A stretch of 64,000 nt of DNA from Acidobacteriota bacterium (GCA_003222895.1 QHXI01000056.1:1-64000); one strand, 5' to 3'; shown: positions 17,954 to 27,492, counted from the stretch's first letter. Notes: a model not told the origin generated them from the letters alone. Translations and numbers: made by a program.

Positions 17954-18871
17954 TTACTTCACCATCGTTCCGGTGCGACTCCAGCGCGTGTTGGTGAAGA
18001 AATCGATTGGGCTGTTGAAGGGCTTCGTCTCGTCGTATGACCAGTAAACAAACATCGCGCGGCCGATGACCAAATCGCGGGGCACATAACCCCAGGCGCG
18101 GCTGTCCAAACTGTTATCGCGATCGTCGCCCATCACGAAATAAGAATTTGCCGGTATCCTCGCGGGCTTGCCATTCACGGCAAAATTAAAGTCCGGGCTC
18201 GGCGATAACTTGCGGCCTTGCCGCTCTGCCGCGACATTCTGCTCAAAATAATAGACATCGTAACGGTCTTCAGGCTTACGCGGCTCTTCAGCGACGATTT
18301 TCAGTGGGGCCTTCTGATTACCCTGCGCCACCCGTCCGTCAACCGCGATTATGTGTTCCGGCAAGGGACTGCCATTTACATAAACCTTCAGTCCCCTCAC
18401 TTCTACTTCGTCGCCCGGCAAACCAATAACTCGTTTGACGTAATTAACCTTGAAAGGAATGTTGTCTTCGTCTTTGTCGCGTTCCTGATTAAAAGGATTG
18501 CCGGGATATTTGAAAACGATGATGTCGCCGCGACGGATTTCGCGTTGCGGCAAGAGCGGAAAAGTTGGTCCCGGTGCGAAGATGAATTTGTTGACCAGCA
18601 AATGATCGCCGACGGTGATCGTATTTTCCATCGACGCCGTCGGAACCTTGACCGCCTGAACCACGAACGTCATTCCGAATAAAGCCATGATGACGGTAAC
18701 GACTGCCGATTCGAAGTATTCGCGAATTACCGTTTTCGGCGGGCCGGCTGGTTTCGCTTCGACTTTCAGATCGCGTTCGCGTCCGTTGGGACGAACCGAG
18801 CGAGCCGAAAACACTTCCGGCTTCTCTACAATCTTCTTCTCTGTCGTCACCGGTTCATTCATCACGGCCAT
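17954..18871 (-). CDS. lepB: Signal peptidase I
   Basis: This 305-residue protein cleaves signal peptides of exported proteins at the outer face of the inner membrane. One membrane anchor (residues 56-74) is followed by box B with the catalytic Ser80 (TASMENTITVGD). Box D carries the Lys146 base (YVKRVIGLPGD), and box E is GDDRDNSLDSR. A cytoplasmic N-terminal tail of about 50 charged residues precedes the anchor. ATG 18862 (MNEPVTTEKK) is an alternative start. It lies 23 bases after rnc, the usual pairing. Confidence 0.95.
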   Translation of the reverse strand: MAVMNEPVTTEKKIVEKPEVFSARSVRPNGRERDLKVEAKPAGPPKTVIREYFESAVVTVIMALFGMTFVVQAVKVPTASMENTITVGDHLLVNKFIFAPGPTFPLLPQREIRRGDIIVFKYPGNPFNQERDKDEDNIPFKVNYVKRVIGLPGDEVEVRGLKVYVNGSPLPEHIIAVDGRVAQGNQKAPLKIVAEEPRKPEDRYDVYYFEQNVAAERQGRKLSPSPDFNFAVNGKPARIPANSYFVMGDDRDNSLDSRAWGYVPRDLVIGRAMFVYWSYDETKPFNSPIDFFTNTRWSRTGTMVK

Positions 18872-18894
18872 CGTAGATGTTGCTCATTAGCCGG

Positions 18895-19701
18895 TCAAGC
18901 GACCGATTCTTTCAATGACATTTGCTTCAGAGCTTCCTGCGCCGCTGCCGCCTCTGCAGCCTTAATCGTTTGCCCCTCGCCGCGCGCGACGCCGCCGTTC
19001 CATTTCAACTCGACATGAAACATGCGCTTGTGCGGCGGGCCCAGCGTTTCCACGACCGTGTATTGCGGCGCCGGCTCATGCGTTGCCTGCAGTTTTTCCT
19101 GAAGCATTGTTTTTGGATCGGCCGCCGCCGCCGCAACTGGGTCGGCAGCGCGCAATTCTTCGCCGAGCACGTGCTGCACAAAATTGCTCGCAGCTTCCAA
19201 TCCACCATCGAGAAAAATCGCGCCGGTAACAGCCTCGAAAACATCCGCGAGCAAAGCGTGTTTGCGCCGGCCACCACTTTTCTCTTCTCCGCGACCGAAG
19301 CGCAGGTACTCGCCAAGTCGCAGACGATCTGACGCTTTCGCGAGCGTGGGCGCACTCACCAGGCGATGCTTCATGCGTGACAACTCGCCTTCACTCGCGT
19401 TCGGATTTGCTTTGAAGAGATAATCCGCCACGACGAGACCGAGAATTGAATCGCCAAGAAACTCGAGCGCTTCGTTGTGCAGATTGCGCGCGTGCGTCCC
19501 GGCGCGTGGCGAGACTTGCTCGTGCGCCCACGAACGATGCGTCATCGCCTGCGTCAAGAGCCCGCGATCGCAAAAGCGATAATTCAGAATTTCTTCGAGC
19601 TGTTCCGGATTTTCGAGGTCGTTTGATTTCACTCGTGTGGATTTTAGCAAAACGCCGAACGCAGCGTCGAAACTGACGATGCATTCGGCGTTGATACGCA
19701 T
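18895..19701 (-). CDS. rnc: Ribonuclease III
   Basis: This is a double-strand-specific endoribonuclease of rRNA and mRNA processing. The 268 residues contain the RNase III signature NEALEFLGDSILGLVVADYL (near residue 77), a second acidic cluster (LLADVFEAVTGAIFLDGG) and a C-terminal dsRNA-binding domain (residues 195-262, ending IKAAEAAAAQEALKQM). The first about 23 residues are longer than usual. A GTG at 19632 (VKSNDLENPEQ) is an alternative start, and neither has a strong ribosome-binding site. The gene is followed closely by lepB. Confidence 0.95.
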   Translation of the reverse strand: MRINAECIVSFDAAFGVLLKSTRVKSNDLENPEQLEEILNYRFCDRGLLTQAMTHRSWAHEQVSPRAGTHARNLHNEALEFLGDSILGLVVADYLFKANPNASEGELSRMKHRLVSAPTLAKASDRLRLGEYLRFGRGEEKSGGRRKHALLADVFEAVTGAIFLDGGLEAASNFVQHVLGEELRAADPVAAAAADPKTMLQEKLQATHEPAPQYTVVETLGPPHKRMFHVELKWNGGVARGEGQTIKAAEAAAAQEALKQMSLKESVA

Positions 19702-19734
19702 GAAAGAACGCGCGCGCGCCGTTATCGTTTTCGA

Positions 19735-20910
19735 TTAACTCCGCGGCCGCTTGTTCATCGGAGTCGGGCTGGAGGCGGGCTTGGCCGATCCGCCTTGCAC
19801 GGCAGTATTGGTTGCGGTTCCGGTTTTCGCAGGGCCATTGGTCGTAGTCGTGTTATTTGGCGCCGGCTTGCCGGCTCCGTTGTTGGTTCCGCCGTTGGTT
19901 CCATTAGTTCCGCCAGTCGTGGCGGGCGTTGAGCCTGATTGTGCCGGCAGCGAAGTGATCGGAGTAGGCGGATCAGGCACCGGCTTAGATAGCGCGGACG
20001 CAACCAAGGAGTTCAACTCGGTCTCAGCCGGATCTTTCTTGTTGCGATCCTTATATACTGCAGCGAGCACATCCATGAACGCTTTCTTGTCCGCAGGAGT
20101 TGTGCTGACGGCTGCGGCACGGGCGAAGGCGTCAATTTGCCGATCGAGCGCTTGATTCAAATTCGCCACAACCAGCTTGGCTTCCGGACTGTCCACCGAC
20201 TTTCCTGCTTCTGCGAGCGACTGGTAATCCTTGGAAAACTTAGCGACAGGACCTTCGCCGTAAGCCGTCGCGAGATCGTTATAGAGCAACGGGTTCTTTT
20301 TGAGATCGCTGTCGTACTTGGCAGCCTTCACCAGATAATTAATCGCCGTATTCGGATCTGATTTAGCATTCTTAGCAAGTACGTAGTTTAAACGGGCCAG
20401 CACTTGATCCTTGGACGTGAAAGGCGCAATAGACTTTCCTGCTTCGATCAATTCAATCGACTTCTTCGCATATTGGACCGACTCGGGAAGAAGGTTTGGG
20501 TCGCCCACACCGGCAATGCCGAGCGCTATATTTATGCCGGGGTTGTCCGGATCGGTTGCGAGGAGTTGTTTGCCGACTCTAACTTGATCTGAATACTTAT
20601 TTGCCTTTACCGCGTCTTCGAACTCCTTCACCAGCGCAGCCTTGTCCTTCACGGCCTTGTACTTATTGGCCCACTTCTCCATGTACGGCCGCTGCTGGTC
20701 GGCGGGATCAGCAGGGCACGCCGCGATGTAGGTATTGGCCGCGTCATAAGCAGCCTTTTGCTGCGCTTCATCACCCTTGAAGTTATCGTAAAATGTCTTG
20801 TACCAGGCCGCTTTGTTTTCTTCGTTGCACTCTTTCGACTGCGCCAATACGGGAACAGCGAACGCTGCCAGCGCGACAGCTAGTGCCATAATCTTGATCG
20901 TTCGTTTCAT
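19735..20910 (-). CDS. Exported TPR-like helical protein with Asn/Thr/Pro-rich tail
   Basis: The protein has 391 residues from ATG 20910. This start gives a clean Sec signal peptide (MKRTIKIMALAVALAAFAVPVLAQS) with CGGAGG upstream; an ATG 12 codons earlier only adds a charged extension. Residues 30-290 are helical, with TPR-like spacing and counting-type phrases (NPGINIALGIAGVGDPNLL; DPNTAINYLVKAAKYD). From about residue 315 the tail is a low-complexity Thr/Gly/Asn/Pro region. I do not recognise a named family. It begins a likely operon with rnc 34 bases downstream. Confidence 0.75.
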   Translation of the reverse strand: MKRTIKIMALAVALAAFAVPVLAQSKECNEENKAAWYKTFYDNFKGDEAQQKAAYDAANTYIAACPADPADQQRPYMEKWANKYKAVKDKAALVKEFEDAVKANKYSDQVRVGKQLLATDPDNPGINIALGIAGVGDPNLLPESVQYAKKSIELIEAGKSIAPFTSKDQVLARLNYVLAKNAKSDPNTAINYLVKAAKYDSDLKKNPLLYNDLATAYGEGPVAKFSKDYQSLAEAGKSVDSPEAKLVVANLNQALDRQIDAFARAAAVSTTPADKKAFMDVLAAVYKDRNKKDPAETELNSLVASALSKPVPDPPTPITSLPAQSGSTPATTGGTNGTNGGTNNGAGKPAPNNTTTTNGPAKTGTATNTAVQGGSAKPASSPTPMNKRPRS

Positions 20911-21152
20911 CGTGTTTGCTAAAAGCCTCCGATCGAATTCTTCCATCTGTCTTAATGCAACGTCGGCGAAGTTGCATTCGCCTTACGGCGCGATTCTTAA
21001 GATGCAATTGGCGAGCCGCTCGTTGTCATTACAGCCAACTACAGACTTGCTTCCGGGGATTACTTGCGACGCAAAGCGGCAATAATCATGCAACACCGGC
21101 TCAGGTGTCAAGCTTGAAATCACTCGACATTCCGCCGCAGCGCGATCGCATG
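20911..21152. other. Leader of the TPR-rnc-lepB operon; no gene seen
   Basis: With the terminator after it, this leaves about 330 bases without a gene between the TPR gene start and the transpeptidase stop. It should hold the operon promoter, but I see no convincing consensus pair. Short frames here have no coding signature. Confidence 0.5.
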
Positions 21153-21194
21153 AAAAATGCCGAACTCTCGCAAACAACTCACGAGAGTTCGGCA
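21153..21194 (-). terminator. Intrinsic terminator of the transpeptidase gene
   Basis: A perfect 13-bp inverted repeat (TGCCGAACTCTCG at 21158-21170 and its complement at 21182-21194) has an 11-nt loop. It is followed on the minus strand by TTTTT. It lies 46 bases past the transpeptidase stop. Confidence 0.9.
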
Positions 21195-21239
21195 GGGATT
21201 TAGTCGTTCAAAAACCGCGCAGCGATACGCTTTGCAGTG

Positions 21240-22943
21240 CTACTGCTGATCGGGTTGGATGCGCCGTGGCCGACCGTCATTAGGTTCATTCGTCTCCGGC
21301 TTTTTAGACGCCGGCGCCGTCTTGGTTGTTCCCTTCGATTTATTGTCGATGGGCATTACGGTCGCTTTGACTTTGCTCTTTGATTCAGGCGCGGCGGTGA
21401 CATTCGTTTTGGTGTCCGCCGTGTTTGAATTCATCTTCTCAGCCGCAGCCGCGTCGCCGTTTTCTTCGGCTTCGGTCGCAGCTTTCGTTTCCTGAGCTTC
21501 TTCATCGAGCGCCGCGGCCTTCTTGTCCTTCGTCGGCGTCGAGTCGTCGTCGGTTTGGGCGACCTGGAAATTAATTTGAGTGCCGAACCGCGGACTTAGA
21601 GCGCGATAGATGTCGCCCGCGACCGCCGCCGGCAAGTGATTGTGCGCGTCGGTGCCACGAGTGATCACGACGACCGCCAGCTTCGGATCGACCACCGGAG
21701 CATACGATGTGAACAAGCCCAACCACGATCCCTGGCCGATGCACGTGCCGGTTTTGCCGGCAACGGTTTGCTCCGGACGATAAGCTTTGCGTCCCGAGCC
21801 GTAATTCACCGCGCCGATCATGCCGGGCAGCATTCGATTAAAGGTCTGACCGTCAACGTTAATCCTACGTCGAGTTTCGGCTTTGAATTTCGAGTTCTCA
21901 TCGACTGTGCGCGGCACGTGCGGGACGACCAGTTTGCCACCGTTCGACATTGCCGAAACGAGCGTCGCCAACTGAATCGCGGTGACTTCGAAGTCGTCAC
22001 CGTGTGAACTCATATGGTTTACCGCGTATCCCGATTTGAATAGCGGCACTCGGCCGGCGTACTCGTTCACATAGTTGATGCCGGTCTTTTCGCCCAGGCC
22101 CATTTCGCGTGCATAGGAAAGCATCTTATCGAATCCAACTTCGCCGCCGACGCGCTGGAAGTATTGATTGTTCGAGTGTGCCAACGCATCGGTCAGGTTA
22201 ATGCTGTAATTACCGCCAACACTAACTGTTTCGACGGGCTGAATCACTTTCTCAGAAATGCCAGCGACACCGGTGACCAACTTGATTGTTGAGCACGGCT
22301 TGAATCCACGCCGCAGCGCCCAATCTTGATTTACCACTGTGTAGACCCGGCCAGTTTTCGGATCCATCACCACCACTGTTCCGGCATGATGGCCGAGTGC
22401 TGCGACCGCCGCTTTGCGAACTTCCAAATCCTCGCCGATGGTGTCGTCTTTGGCAATATTTGATTCGGCTTCGTTGCGCATACCTTCGTCGATTGCGCGC
22501 TGCCGAGCGATTGCGGCCTGCCGCGCCGCTTCGGCGCGACGTCGAGCTTCTTCCAAGTCCCGACGATGGGTGCGCTGAAACTTGCGAATCTCTGCGGCAA
22601 GTTCGCGCTTGTTCAATTTGCGGCCCGAACGTTTCTGAAGTTTCGCGATATAAGCAGATTGATCCCTGGCGCTTCGCGCACGCTCGGCACGCATCTCGCG
22701 CTTCGATAAATGAACGCGGCCGCCGCGTCGTCCCCCGCGGGCCAACTCGCGACGTTCGCGCCGGGAAAGTCTCCCGCCCCGCGCTACTCTGCGCGAAGCG
22801 GCCCGGCCGCGGCCGGCAGCAGCCCGGCCACGCTGATGCTTGGGACGTGCGTTAGCTTGTAAGTAATTTGAACCAATTAGTGCAAAGAGGATGAAGAGAC
22901 TAAACGATATGAGTGCAACCCTTGGGGAACGATTAAATTTCAT
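21240..22943 (-). CDS. Penicillin-binding transpeptidase-domain protein with Arg-rich N-terminus
   Basis: The protein has 567 residues from ATG 22943 (GAGGGAG upstream). After a signal or anchor segment (VALISFSLFILFALIGSNYL) comes an Arg/Ala-rich coiled region (residues 35-160). Then follows a transpeptidase domain with SxxK (STIK, Ser218), SxN (SNN, near 252) and KTG (KTGT, Lys397). The tail (440-567) is Lys/Glu/Thr-rich and disordered. It lacks a glycosyltransferase domain and the usual class B dimerisation domain. It may act as a DD-transpeptidase or be a divergent FtsI/MrdA-like protein. Terminated by the hairpin at 21153-21194. Confidence 0.88.
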   Translation of the reverse strand: MKFNRSPRVALISFSLFILFALIGSNYLQANARPKHQRGRAAAGRGRAASRRVARGGRLSRRERRELARGGRRGGRVHLSKREMRAERARSARDQSAYIAKLQKRSGRKLNKRELAAEIRKFQRTHRRDLEEARRRAEAARQAAIARQRAIDEGMRNEAESNIAKDDTIGEDLEVRKAAVAALGHHAGTVVVMDPKTGRVYTVVNQDWALRRGFKPCSTIKLVTGVAGISEKVIQPVETVSVGGNYSINLTDALAHSNNQYFQRVGGEVGFDKMLSYAREMGLGEKTGINYVNEYAGRVPLFKSGYAVNHMSSHGDDFEVTAIQLATLVSAMSNGGKLVVPHVPRTVDENSKFKAETRRRINVDGQTFNRMLPGMIGAVNYGSGRKAYRPEQTVAGKTGTCIGQGSWLGLFTSYAPVVDPKLAVVVITRGTDAHNHLPAAVAGDIYRALSPRFGTQINFQVAQTDDDSTPTKDKKAAALDEEAQETKAATEAEENGDAAAAEKMNSNTADTKTNVTAAPESKSKVKATVMPIDNKSKGTTKTAPASKKPETNEPNDGRPRRIQPDQQ

Positions 22944-23236
22944 TGGCATCTCCCTCGTGAATATTTTCGGCAAAACAATCACTATCGAGGCGGAACGAAA
23001 AAACTCTCGTTGCTTTGATTGCGCGCCGAGGGGCGACGCGCGATGTTCGTCCTTGTAAGCTTTAGAAACCGTTAAGGGTAACTAAATTCCGGTAATCAAA
23101 ACCATCGAGTCCGAAATTCCACCGCAGCCTGACATGAGGCGGGACCAGCTTCCCGCGGGCAGCTTCGGTCGGGTTTGCTTTGAAGCCGGGCCAACTATAA
23201 CATCGCCATAACGAAACAGCAATACGAAAATCAGCG
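22944..23236. other. Divergent intergenic region; promoters expected
   Basis: This stretch of 293 bases separates the divergently transcribed transpeptidase and histidine kinase genes. Both promoters should lie here. I see no clear -35/-10 pair and no strong hairpin. Confidence 0.4.
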
Positions 23237-24859
23237 GTGCTTATACGACGATTGGCGCGTATTTTGCTGTGGTTTGTGGCCTTGTCGAGATTACTAAACA
23301 GCTTCCGAGTTCGTCTGTTGCTTTTGCTGGCAGCACTACTGGTGCTCACGCTCGCCGCGCAGTACTACGTCAATCTTCGATCCGCGCGCACGAATACGCG
23401 GTTCATGATTGAGCAACGAGAAGCCATCCTTGCTGGGGTCGCTCTGGGCGTCAAGGCTATTACCAGCGGCGAATACCTCGACCAAATGCGGGACGAAGCA
23501 AAGCAGGCTGATCAGGGGCAGCGTGTAAAAAACATAATCATCGTTGATGAGCAGGGAAATATTAAGGACAGCCTGGATAAGAATCAGGTCCCGCGCTATA
23601 ACGCAGACAAGTCAATCACCCACGTAAAGGTGAAGGATATTTCGCTGCCGCCGCTCAACAGCACAGTTGGCCTAACCGCTGACAACACGCCGCTGCCTGA
23701 GGGCATGAATGTGGTGCCGGAAAATCGGGCGGGCTCGGCCGGCGCGTTCTACTTTCCGGTTGATACTACCAATGGTTTCCGCTATGTGATCGTCGTGCTC
23801 GATTCGGCGAACACAATGTCGGCAGTTTTCAGACGCCAAGCTCGTCAGTCCCTACTTTATACTCTTGCCGTGTTGCTGGCGATGACTTGTTTGACGGCAA
23901 TCGTAGTTTGGCAGTTCACTCGTCCGATCAAGTCCTTGTCGATTGCCGCGCGTCGCGTCGCGGTCGGTGACTTTTCATATCGTGTTCCCGAAATGAAACG
24001 GCAAAATGAGATGGGTGAGCTGACGGAGCTTTTCAACGACATGACGGTCAAGCTCGCGCGGACCCGTGAACTCGAAGCCCAGCTCTACAATGCCGAAAAA
24101 GCAATCGTCGTCAGCCGTCTGGCGTCAGCGATCGCGCATGAGATTCGCAATCCCCTGAACTACATCAATCTGACGTTGGATCATTTGCGCGCAACATTCG
24201 CACCTGCGGATCCTCGGAAGCAGGAAAAATTCGATCGCCTGACGAAGCAACTCAAGTCCGAGGTTGCGCGCATCAATTACCGAATAACTGAATTTCTCAA
24301 CTACTCGCGCCCGCCGAAACTGCATCCTGAACCGCTCAATCTCGAGGAAATAGCGCGCGACGCACTGCGCATTTTTGAAGTCCAAACGACCGAAACGAAC
24401 GTTGACGCAAGCGTGCAAGCGGAGGGTCAGGTCCCATTAGTCACGGCGGACGCGGAATCGGTGCGATCGGCATTGACTAATCTGATCATTAACAGCCTTC
24501 AGGCGATGGACGGCAGCGGCGGAAAAGTGACGATTGTTTTGTCGAGCGAAGATAAAGGCAAACGCGCGCGCATCGATGTCAGCGACACCGGTCGGGGCAT
24601 CGCGCCGGATGATATTTCAAAGGTTTTCGAGCCTTATTTTTCGACGAAGGAAACGGGCACCGGCCTTGGGCTGGCGATCGTGAAGAAGGCGATCGACGAT
24701 CATCACGGCACGATTACGGTAAAATCTAAAACAGGGGAAGGAACAACATTCACGATAACGCTGCCGTCAGAGGCGCGAACCATCGTGTCAAAACCGGGAG
24801 CGGACCGGGGTCCCCGCGCGGGCAGCCCGCGTGGGGTGGTGGATGCGACCGGATCGTAG
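23237..24859 (+). CDS. Sensor histidine kinase (HAMP, HisKA, HATPase)
   Basis: This is a 540-residue membrane sensor kinase. TM1 (residues 22-44) and TM2 (about 205-227) flank a periplasmic sensor of about 160 residues. A HAMP domain (RPIKSLSIAARRVAVGDFSY) follows, then HisKA with phospho-acceptor His301 (AHEIRNPLNYI) and HATPase_c with N, G1 (DTGRGI) and G2 (GTGLGLAIVKK) boxes. The organisation resembles NtrB/AtoS-type kinases. The cognate NtrC-type regulator starts 18 bases downstream. The last about 25 residues (PGADRGPRAGSPRG) are GC-rich and look repeat-derived. Confidence 0.95.
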   Translation: MLIRRLARILLWFVALSRLLNSFRVRLLLLLAALLVLTLAAQYYVNLRSARTNTRFMIEQREAILAGVALGVKAITSGEYLDQMRDEAKQADQGQRVKNIIIVDEQGNIKDSLDKNQVPRYNADKSITHVKVKDISLPPLNSTVGLTADNTPLPEGMNVVPENRAGSAGAFYFPVDTTNGFRYVIVVLDSANTMSAVFRRQARQSLLYTLAVLLAMTCLTAIVVWQFTRPIKSLSIAARRVAVGDFSYRVPEMKRQNEMGELTELFNDMTVKLARTRELEAQLYNAEKAIVVSRLASAIAHEIRNPLNYINLTLDHLRATFAPADPRKQEKFDRLTKQLKSEVARINYRITEFLNYSRPPKLHPEPLNLEEIARDALRIFEVQTTETNVDASVQAEGQVPLVTADAESVRSALTNLIINSLQAMDGSGGKVTIVLSSEDKGKRARIDVSDTGRGIAPDDISKVFEPYFSTKETGTGLGLAIVKKAIDDHHGTITVKSKTGEGTTFTITLPSEARTIVSKPGADRGPRAGSPRGVVDATGS

Positions 24860-24877
24860 CGATACTTTGAAACGATT

Positions 24878-26233
24878 ATGCCACGAAAATCAATACTCGT
24901 AGTTGACGACGACAAACCACAACGCGACATCCTGTCTGAGATTCTGACTGATGCTGGTTACGACGTTACGCCCGCGGCATCGGGCGAGGCGGCGATGAAG
25001 TTTGCGAAAGAGCGCAGCTTCGATCTCGCGTTGACCGATTTGAAGATGACCGGCATGGATGGTATAGAGCTCTTGCAGCACCTGCTCGCGCTCGATTCGT
25101 CCATCATCGTCATCCTCTTGACGGCGCACGGCACGATCGAATCTGCGAAAGAAGCGCTGCGACGCGGCGCGTTTGATTATTTGCAGAAGCCGTTCGATCG
25201 CGATCAGTTGCTGCACACGATCAAGCGCGCGCTGGGCACGCTCGACAAGATCGACGTGGAGATCATATCGGCATCGCCGAAGATGGAAGCCGTCAAGAAG
25301 ATGATCCTGAAAGTCGCGCGCTCAAATTCAACCGTTCTGATTCGCGGCGAGTCGGGCACCGGCAAGGAATTAATCGCGCGCGCGATTCACAATCAGTCGC
25401 CGCGATCGTCAGAGATGTTCCAGGCCGTGAACTGTGCGGCGATTAACGAGAACTTGCTCGAGTCAGAGTTGTTCGGCCATGAAAAAGGTTCGTTCACGGG
25501 CGCGCACGCCGAAAAAAAGGGATTGTTCGAAGTTGCGGATCGCGGCACGCTCTTTCTTGATGAAATCGCCGAGCTCAACATCAGCATGCAGGCCAAACTC
25601 TTGCGCGCGCTGCAGGAACGTCGCATTCGCCGCGTCGGCGGCACGTTTGAAATCCCGGTCGATGTGCGCGTCGTCGCTGCGACGAATCGCGACTTGCGTG
25701 CGATGGTCGGCGATGGACGCTTTCGCGACGATCTCTACTATCGTATCAACGTGCTCTCGATCGATGTGCCGCCACTGCGCGAACGACGCGAAGACATTCC
25801 CGTGCTCATCGATTTTTTTGTCCGGAAGCACACCAAGAACACGTCGCGCTTGATCAAAGGCCTCGCGCCGGAAACCAAGCGCATTCTTCATGATTACGGT
25901 TGGCCCGGAAACGTGCGCCAATTGGAATCGGCGATCGAGCGCGCCATTCTCTTGTGCGAAGGCGACTTGATCTCGCCGGAAGATTTGCCCTCTGAAGTTC
26001 GTCAGGAATCTTCGAGCGTCGCCACGGGCGGATTCAAATTGCCGGCCGAAGGAATCAACTTTGAAGAGGTCGAAAAGAATTTGATTCTGCAAGCGATGGA
26101 TCAGACCGACTACAACATCACCAAGGCTGCGAAGCTGCTGGGTCTGACGTTCCGCACTCTACAATATCGTTTGGAAAAGTTTGGAATTAAGCGGCCGGAC
26201 GAGAAAGACGGAAAGGAAGAAGGTGAGGAATGA
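24878..26233 (+). CDS. Sigma-54-dependent NtrC-family response regulator
   Basis: The protein has 451 residues. The receiver domain has phospho-acceptor Asp54 (LALTDLKMTGMDG) and Lys near 104. The AAA+ domain has Walker A (GESGTGKELIARA), the sigma-54 contact loop KGSFTGA (GSFTGA for the usual GAFTGA) and Walker B (GTLFLDEIAEL). The C-terminus is a Fis-type HTH (NITKAAKLLGLTFRTLQYRL). It activates sigma-54 promoters when phosphorylated by the upstream kinase. Its stop overlaps the start of the DsbD-N lipoprotein (ATGA), so the four genes down to 27492 are probably co-translated. Confidence 0.96.
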   Translation: MPRKSILVVDDDKPQRDILSEILTDAGYDVTPAASGEAAMKFAKERSFDLALTDLKMTGMDGIELLQHLLALDSSIIVILLTAHGTIESAKEALRRGAFDYLQKPFDRDQLLHTIKRALGTLDKIDVEIISASPKMEAVKKMILKVARSNSTVLIRGESGTGKELIARAIHNQSPRSSEMFQAVNCAAINENLLESELFGHEKGSFTGAHAEKKGLFEVADRGTLFLDEIAELNISMQAKLLRALQERRIRRVGGTFEIPVDVRVVAATNRDLRAMVGDGRFRDDLYYRINVLSIDVPPLRERREDIPVLIDFFVRKHTKNTSRLIKGLAPETKRILHDYGWPGNVRQLESAIERAILLCEGDLISPEDLPSEVRQESSSVATGGFKLPAEGINFEEVEKNLILQAMDQTDYNITKAAKLLGLTFRTLQYRLEKFGIKRPDEKDGKEEGEE

Positions 26234-26751
26234 AATCGATTTCTTTGGCCGCCGCCTTTTGCCTCCTGCTTCTGTGTTTGACCGGCTGCCCCAGATCGAA
26301 ACCTTCGGGCGAAGTTATCAATTCCGGTGGTCCGCCACCGGTTACCTCGTCTGAGAATGTTGTCAGGTTGGGCGGAGCGGGCGTCGGGTTTTCAGCACCC
26401 GGCAGTGGCAGTATTGAAATTCCCATACGTATCGACGCGGGTTATCACGTCAACGCCAACCCGGCGACCTTCTCTTACCTGATCGCTACCGAAGTCACGA
26501 CAGACAAAGTCGAAGGGCTCGACGTTGGCAAACCGATTTACCCGCCCGCCGTAAAGAGGAAATTTCAATTTGCTGATCAGCCGCTCGCCGTGTACGAAGG
26601 CAACGTCAATGTCACGCTTCTCCTGGTCGCGCATTCTCCCGGAAAGAAATCTCTGGCGATTTCAGTTCGCGTTCAGGCCTGCGACGAAGAAAAATGTTTC
26701 CCGCCGGCGACCTTACACGCAACCTATCCCGTCAACGTGGATGCGAAATGA
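26230..26751 (+). CDS. DsbD N-terminal-domain lipoprotein
   Basis: The 173-residue lipoprotein has lipobox LTGC (Cys20) and a single immunoglobulin-like domain resembling the N-terminal domain of DsbD (GYHVNANPATFSYLIAT; YPPAVKRKFQFADQPLAVYEG). The conserved motif is QACDEEKCFPPA near residue 155, whose two Cys match the redox pair of that domain. In DsbD this domain passes electrons to periplasmic partners. Here it stands alone without the membrane or thioredoxin parts. It is translationally coupled to the NtrC regulator upstream and to a small membrane protein downstream. Confidence 0.85.
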   Translation: MKSISLAAAFCLLLLCLTGCPRSKPSGEVINSGGPPPVTSSENVVRLGGAGVGFSAPGSGSIEIPIRIDAGYHVNANPATFSYLIATEVTTDKVEGLDVGKPIYPPAVKRKFQFADQPLAVYEGNVNVTLLLVAHSPGKKSLAISVRVQACDEEKCFPPATLHATYPVNVDAK

Positions 26752-26960
26752 CGGCGACGCGCCTGTGGATGTTTCTGTCTGCGCTGCTGCTAATCGCGGC
26801 AGCGGTTTTTCTTTGGCGAGACAATTTGTCTGCCGCGTTCGTGACTGCTGCTTTGGGAGCATGCGCCTGGTTCCTGAGTTATCGCGGTCAATTGCGAGCG
26901 ACAACGGAAACGCGAGATGACGAATCAGAAGAAGAGCATGACCAGTCAAATGAAAACTAG
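26748..26960 (+). CDS. Small two-helix membrane protein (70 aa)
   Basis: The start ATG at 26748 overlaps the preceding stop (ATGA). Two hydrophobic helices (LWMFLSALLLIAAAVFLW and AAFVTAALGACAWFLSY) are followed by an acidic tail (DDESEEEHDQ). The family is not recognised. An in-frame ATG further upstream (26694) would lie wholly inside the lipoprotein gene and is not favoured. The operon position suggests a function with the DsbD-N lipoprotein. Confidence 0.75.
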   Translation: MTATRLWMFLSALLLIAAAVFLWRDNLSAAFVTAALGACAWFLSYRGQLRATTETRDDESEEEHDQSNEN

Positions 26961-27492
26961 AATTGGATTACTGACCTTTGCACTCGCTGGCGGCCTCGCA
27001 TTCGCAGGCTTGCTCAACACCGCGCTCGCTGCCTCGGATGAATCTGATGTGCGGAGCGCCGTTCAGCACATCTTCGATCAACTAAAGAACGGTCAATACG
27101 AAGCGGTTTACGATTCGCTGCCGTCTGCTTCGCGGGCGCGAATCTCGCGCGACAAATTAGTTCAGGGTTTGCGCCGCAGTCAGAGCATGTTTCAGCTTCA
27201 GCGCATCGACATCGGCGCCGTACGGGTTGCCGGAAACATCGCCGTCGTCGATACGACGATGTATGCGCACGTCAAACAACCTTTCGACGCTGACGGCAAA
27301 CTAGTCGTGCAGCAATATCTGATTCGCGAAGATGGAAAATGGCGCGTGGCTACGGGCGATACCGCTACTATCAATTCGTTCCTCAAAAATAATCCGACTT
27401 TTGCGCGTAAGTTTCCCATCAAGAAGACTCGCGCGTTCGTCAATCAGAATGGAAATTGGATTGAGATTCCGCTGGGTGGTCGACGCGCGTAA
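26938..27492 (+). CDS. Exported NTF2-like (DUF4878-type) protein
   Basis: The protein has 184 residues from ATG 26938, which has the best ribosome-binding site (GAAGAAGAG). ATG 26917 and 26950 are alternatives. The signal peptide is RIGLLTFALAGGLAFAGLLNTALA. The mature part (SDVRSAVQHIFDQLKNGQYEAVYDSLPS ... KLVVQQYLIREDGKWRVATGD) has the helix-plus-curved-sheet pattern of NTF2-like or DUF4878 proteins. These bind small ligands or act as assembly factors. It overlaps the upstream small gene and ends 2 bases before a convergent HTH gene. Confidence 0.75.
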   Translation: MTSQMKTRIGLLTFALAGGLAFAGLLNTALAASDESDVRSAVQHIFDQLKNGQYEAVYDSLPSASRARISRDKLVQGLRRSQSMFQLQRIDIGAVRVAGNIAVVDTTMYAHVKQPFDADGKLVVQQYLIREDGKWRVATGDTATINSFLKNNPTFARKFPIKKTRAFVNQNGNWIEIPLGGRRA

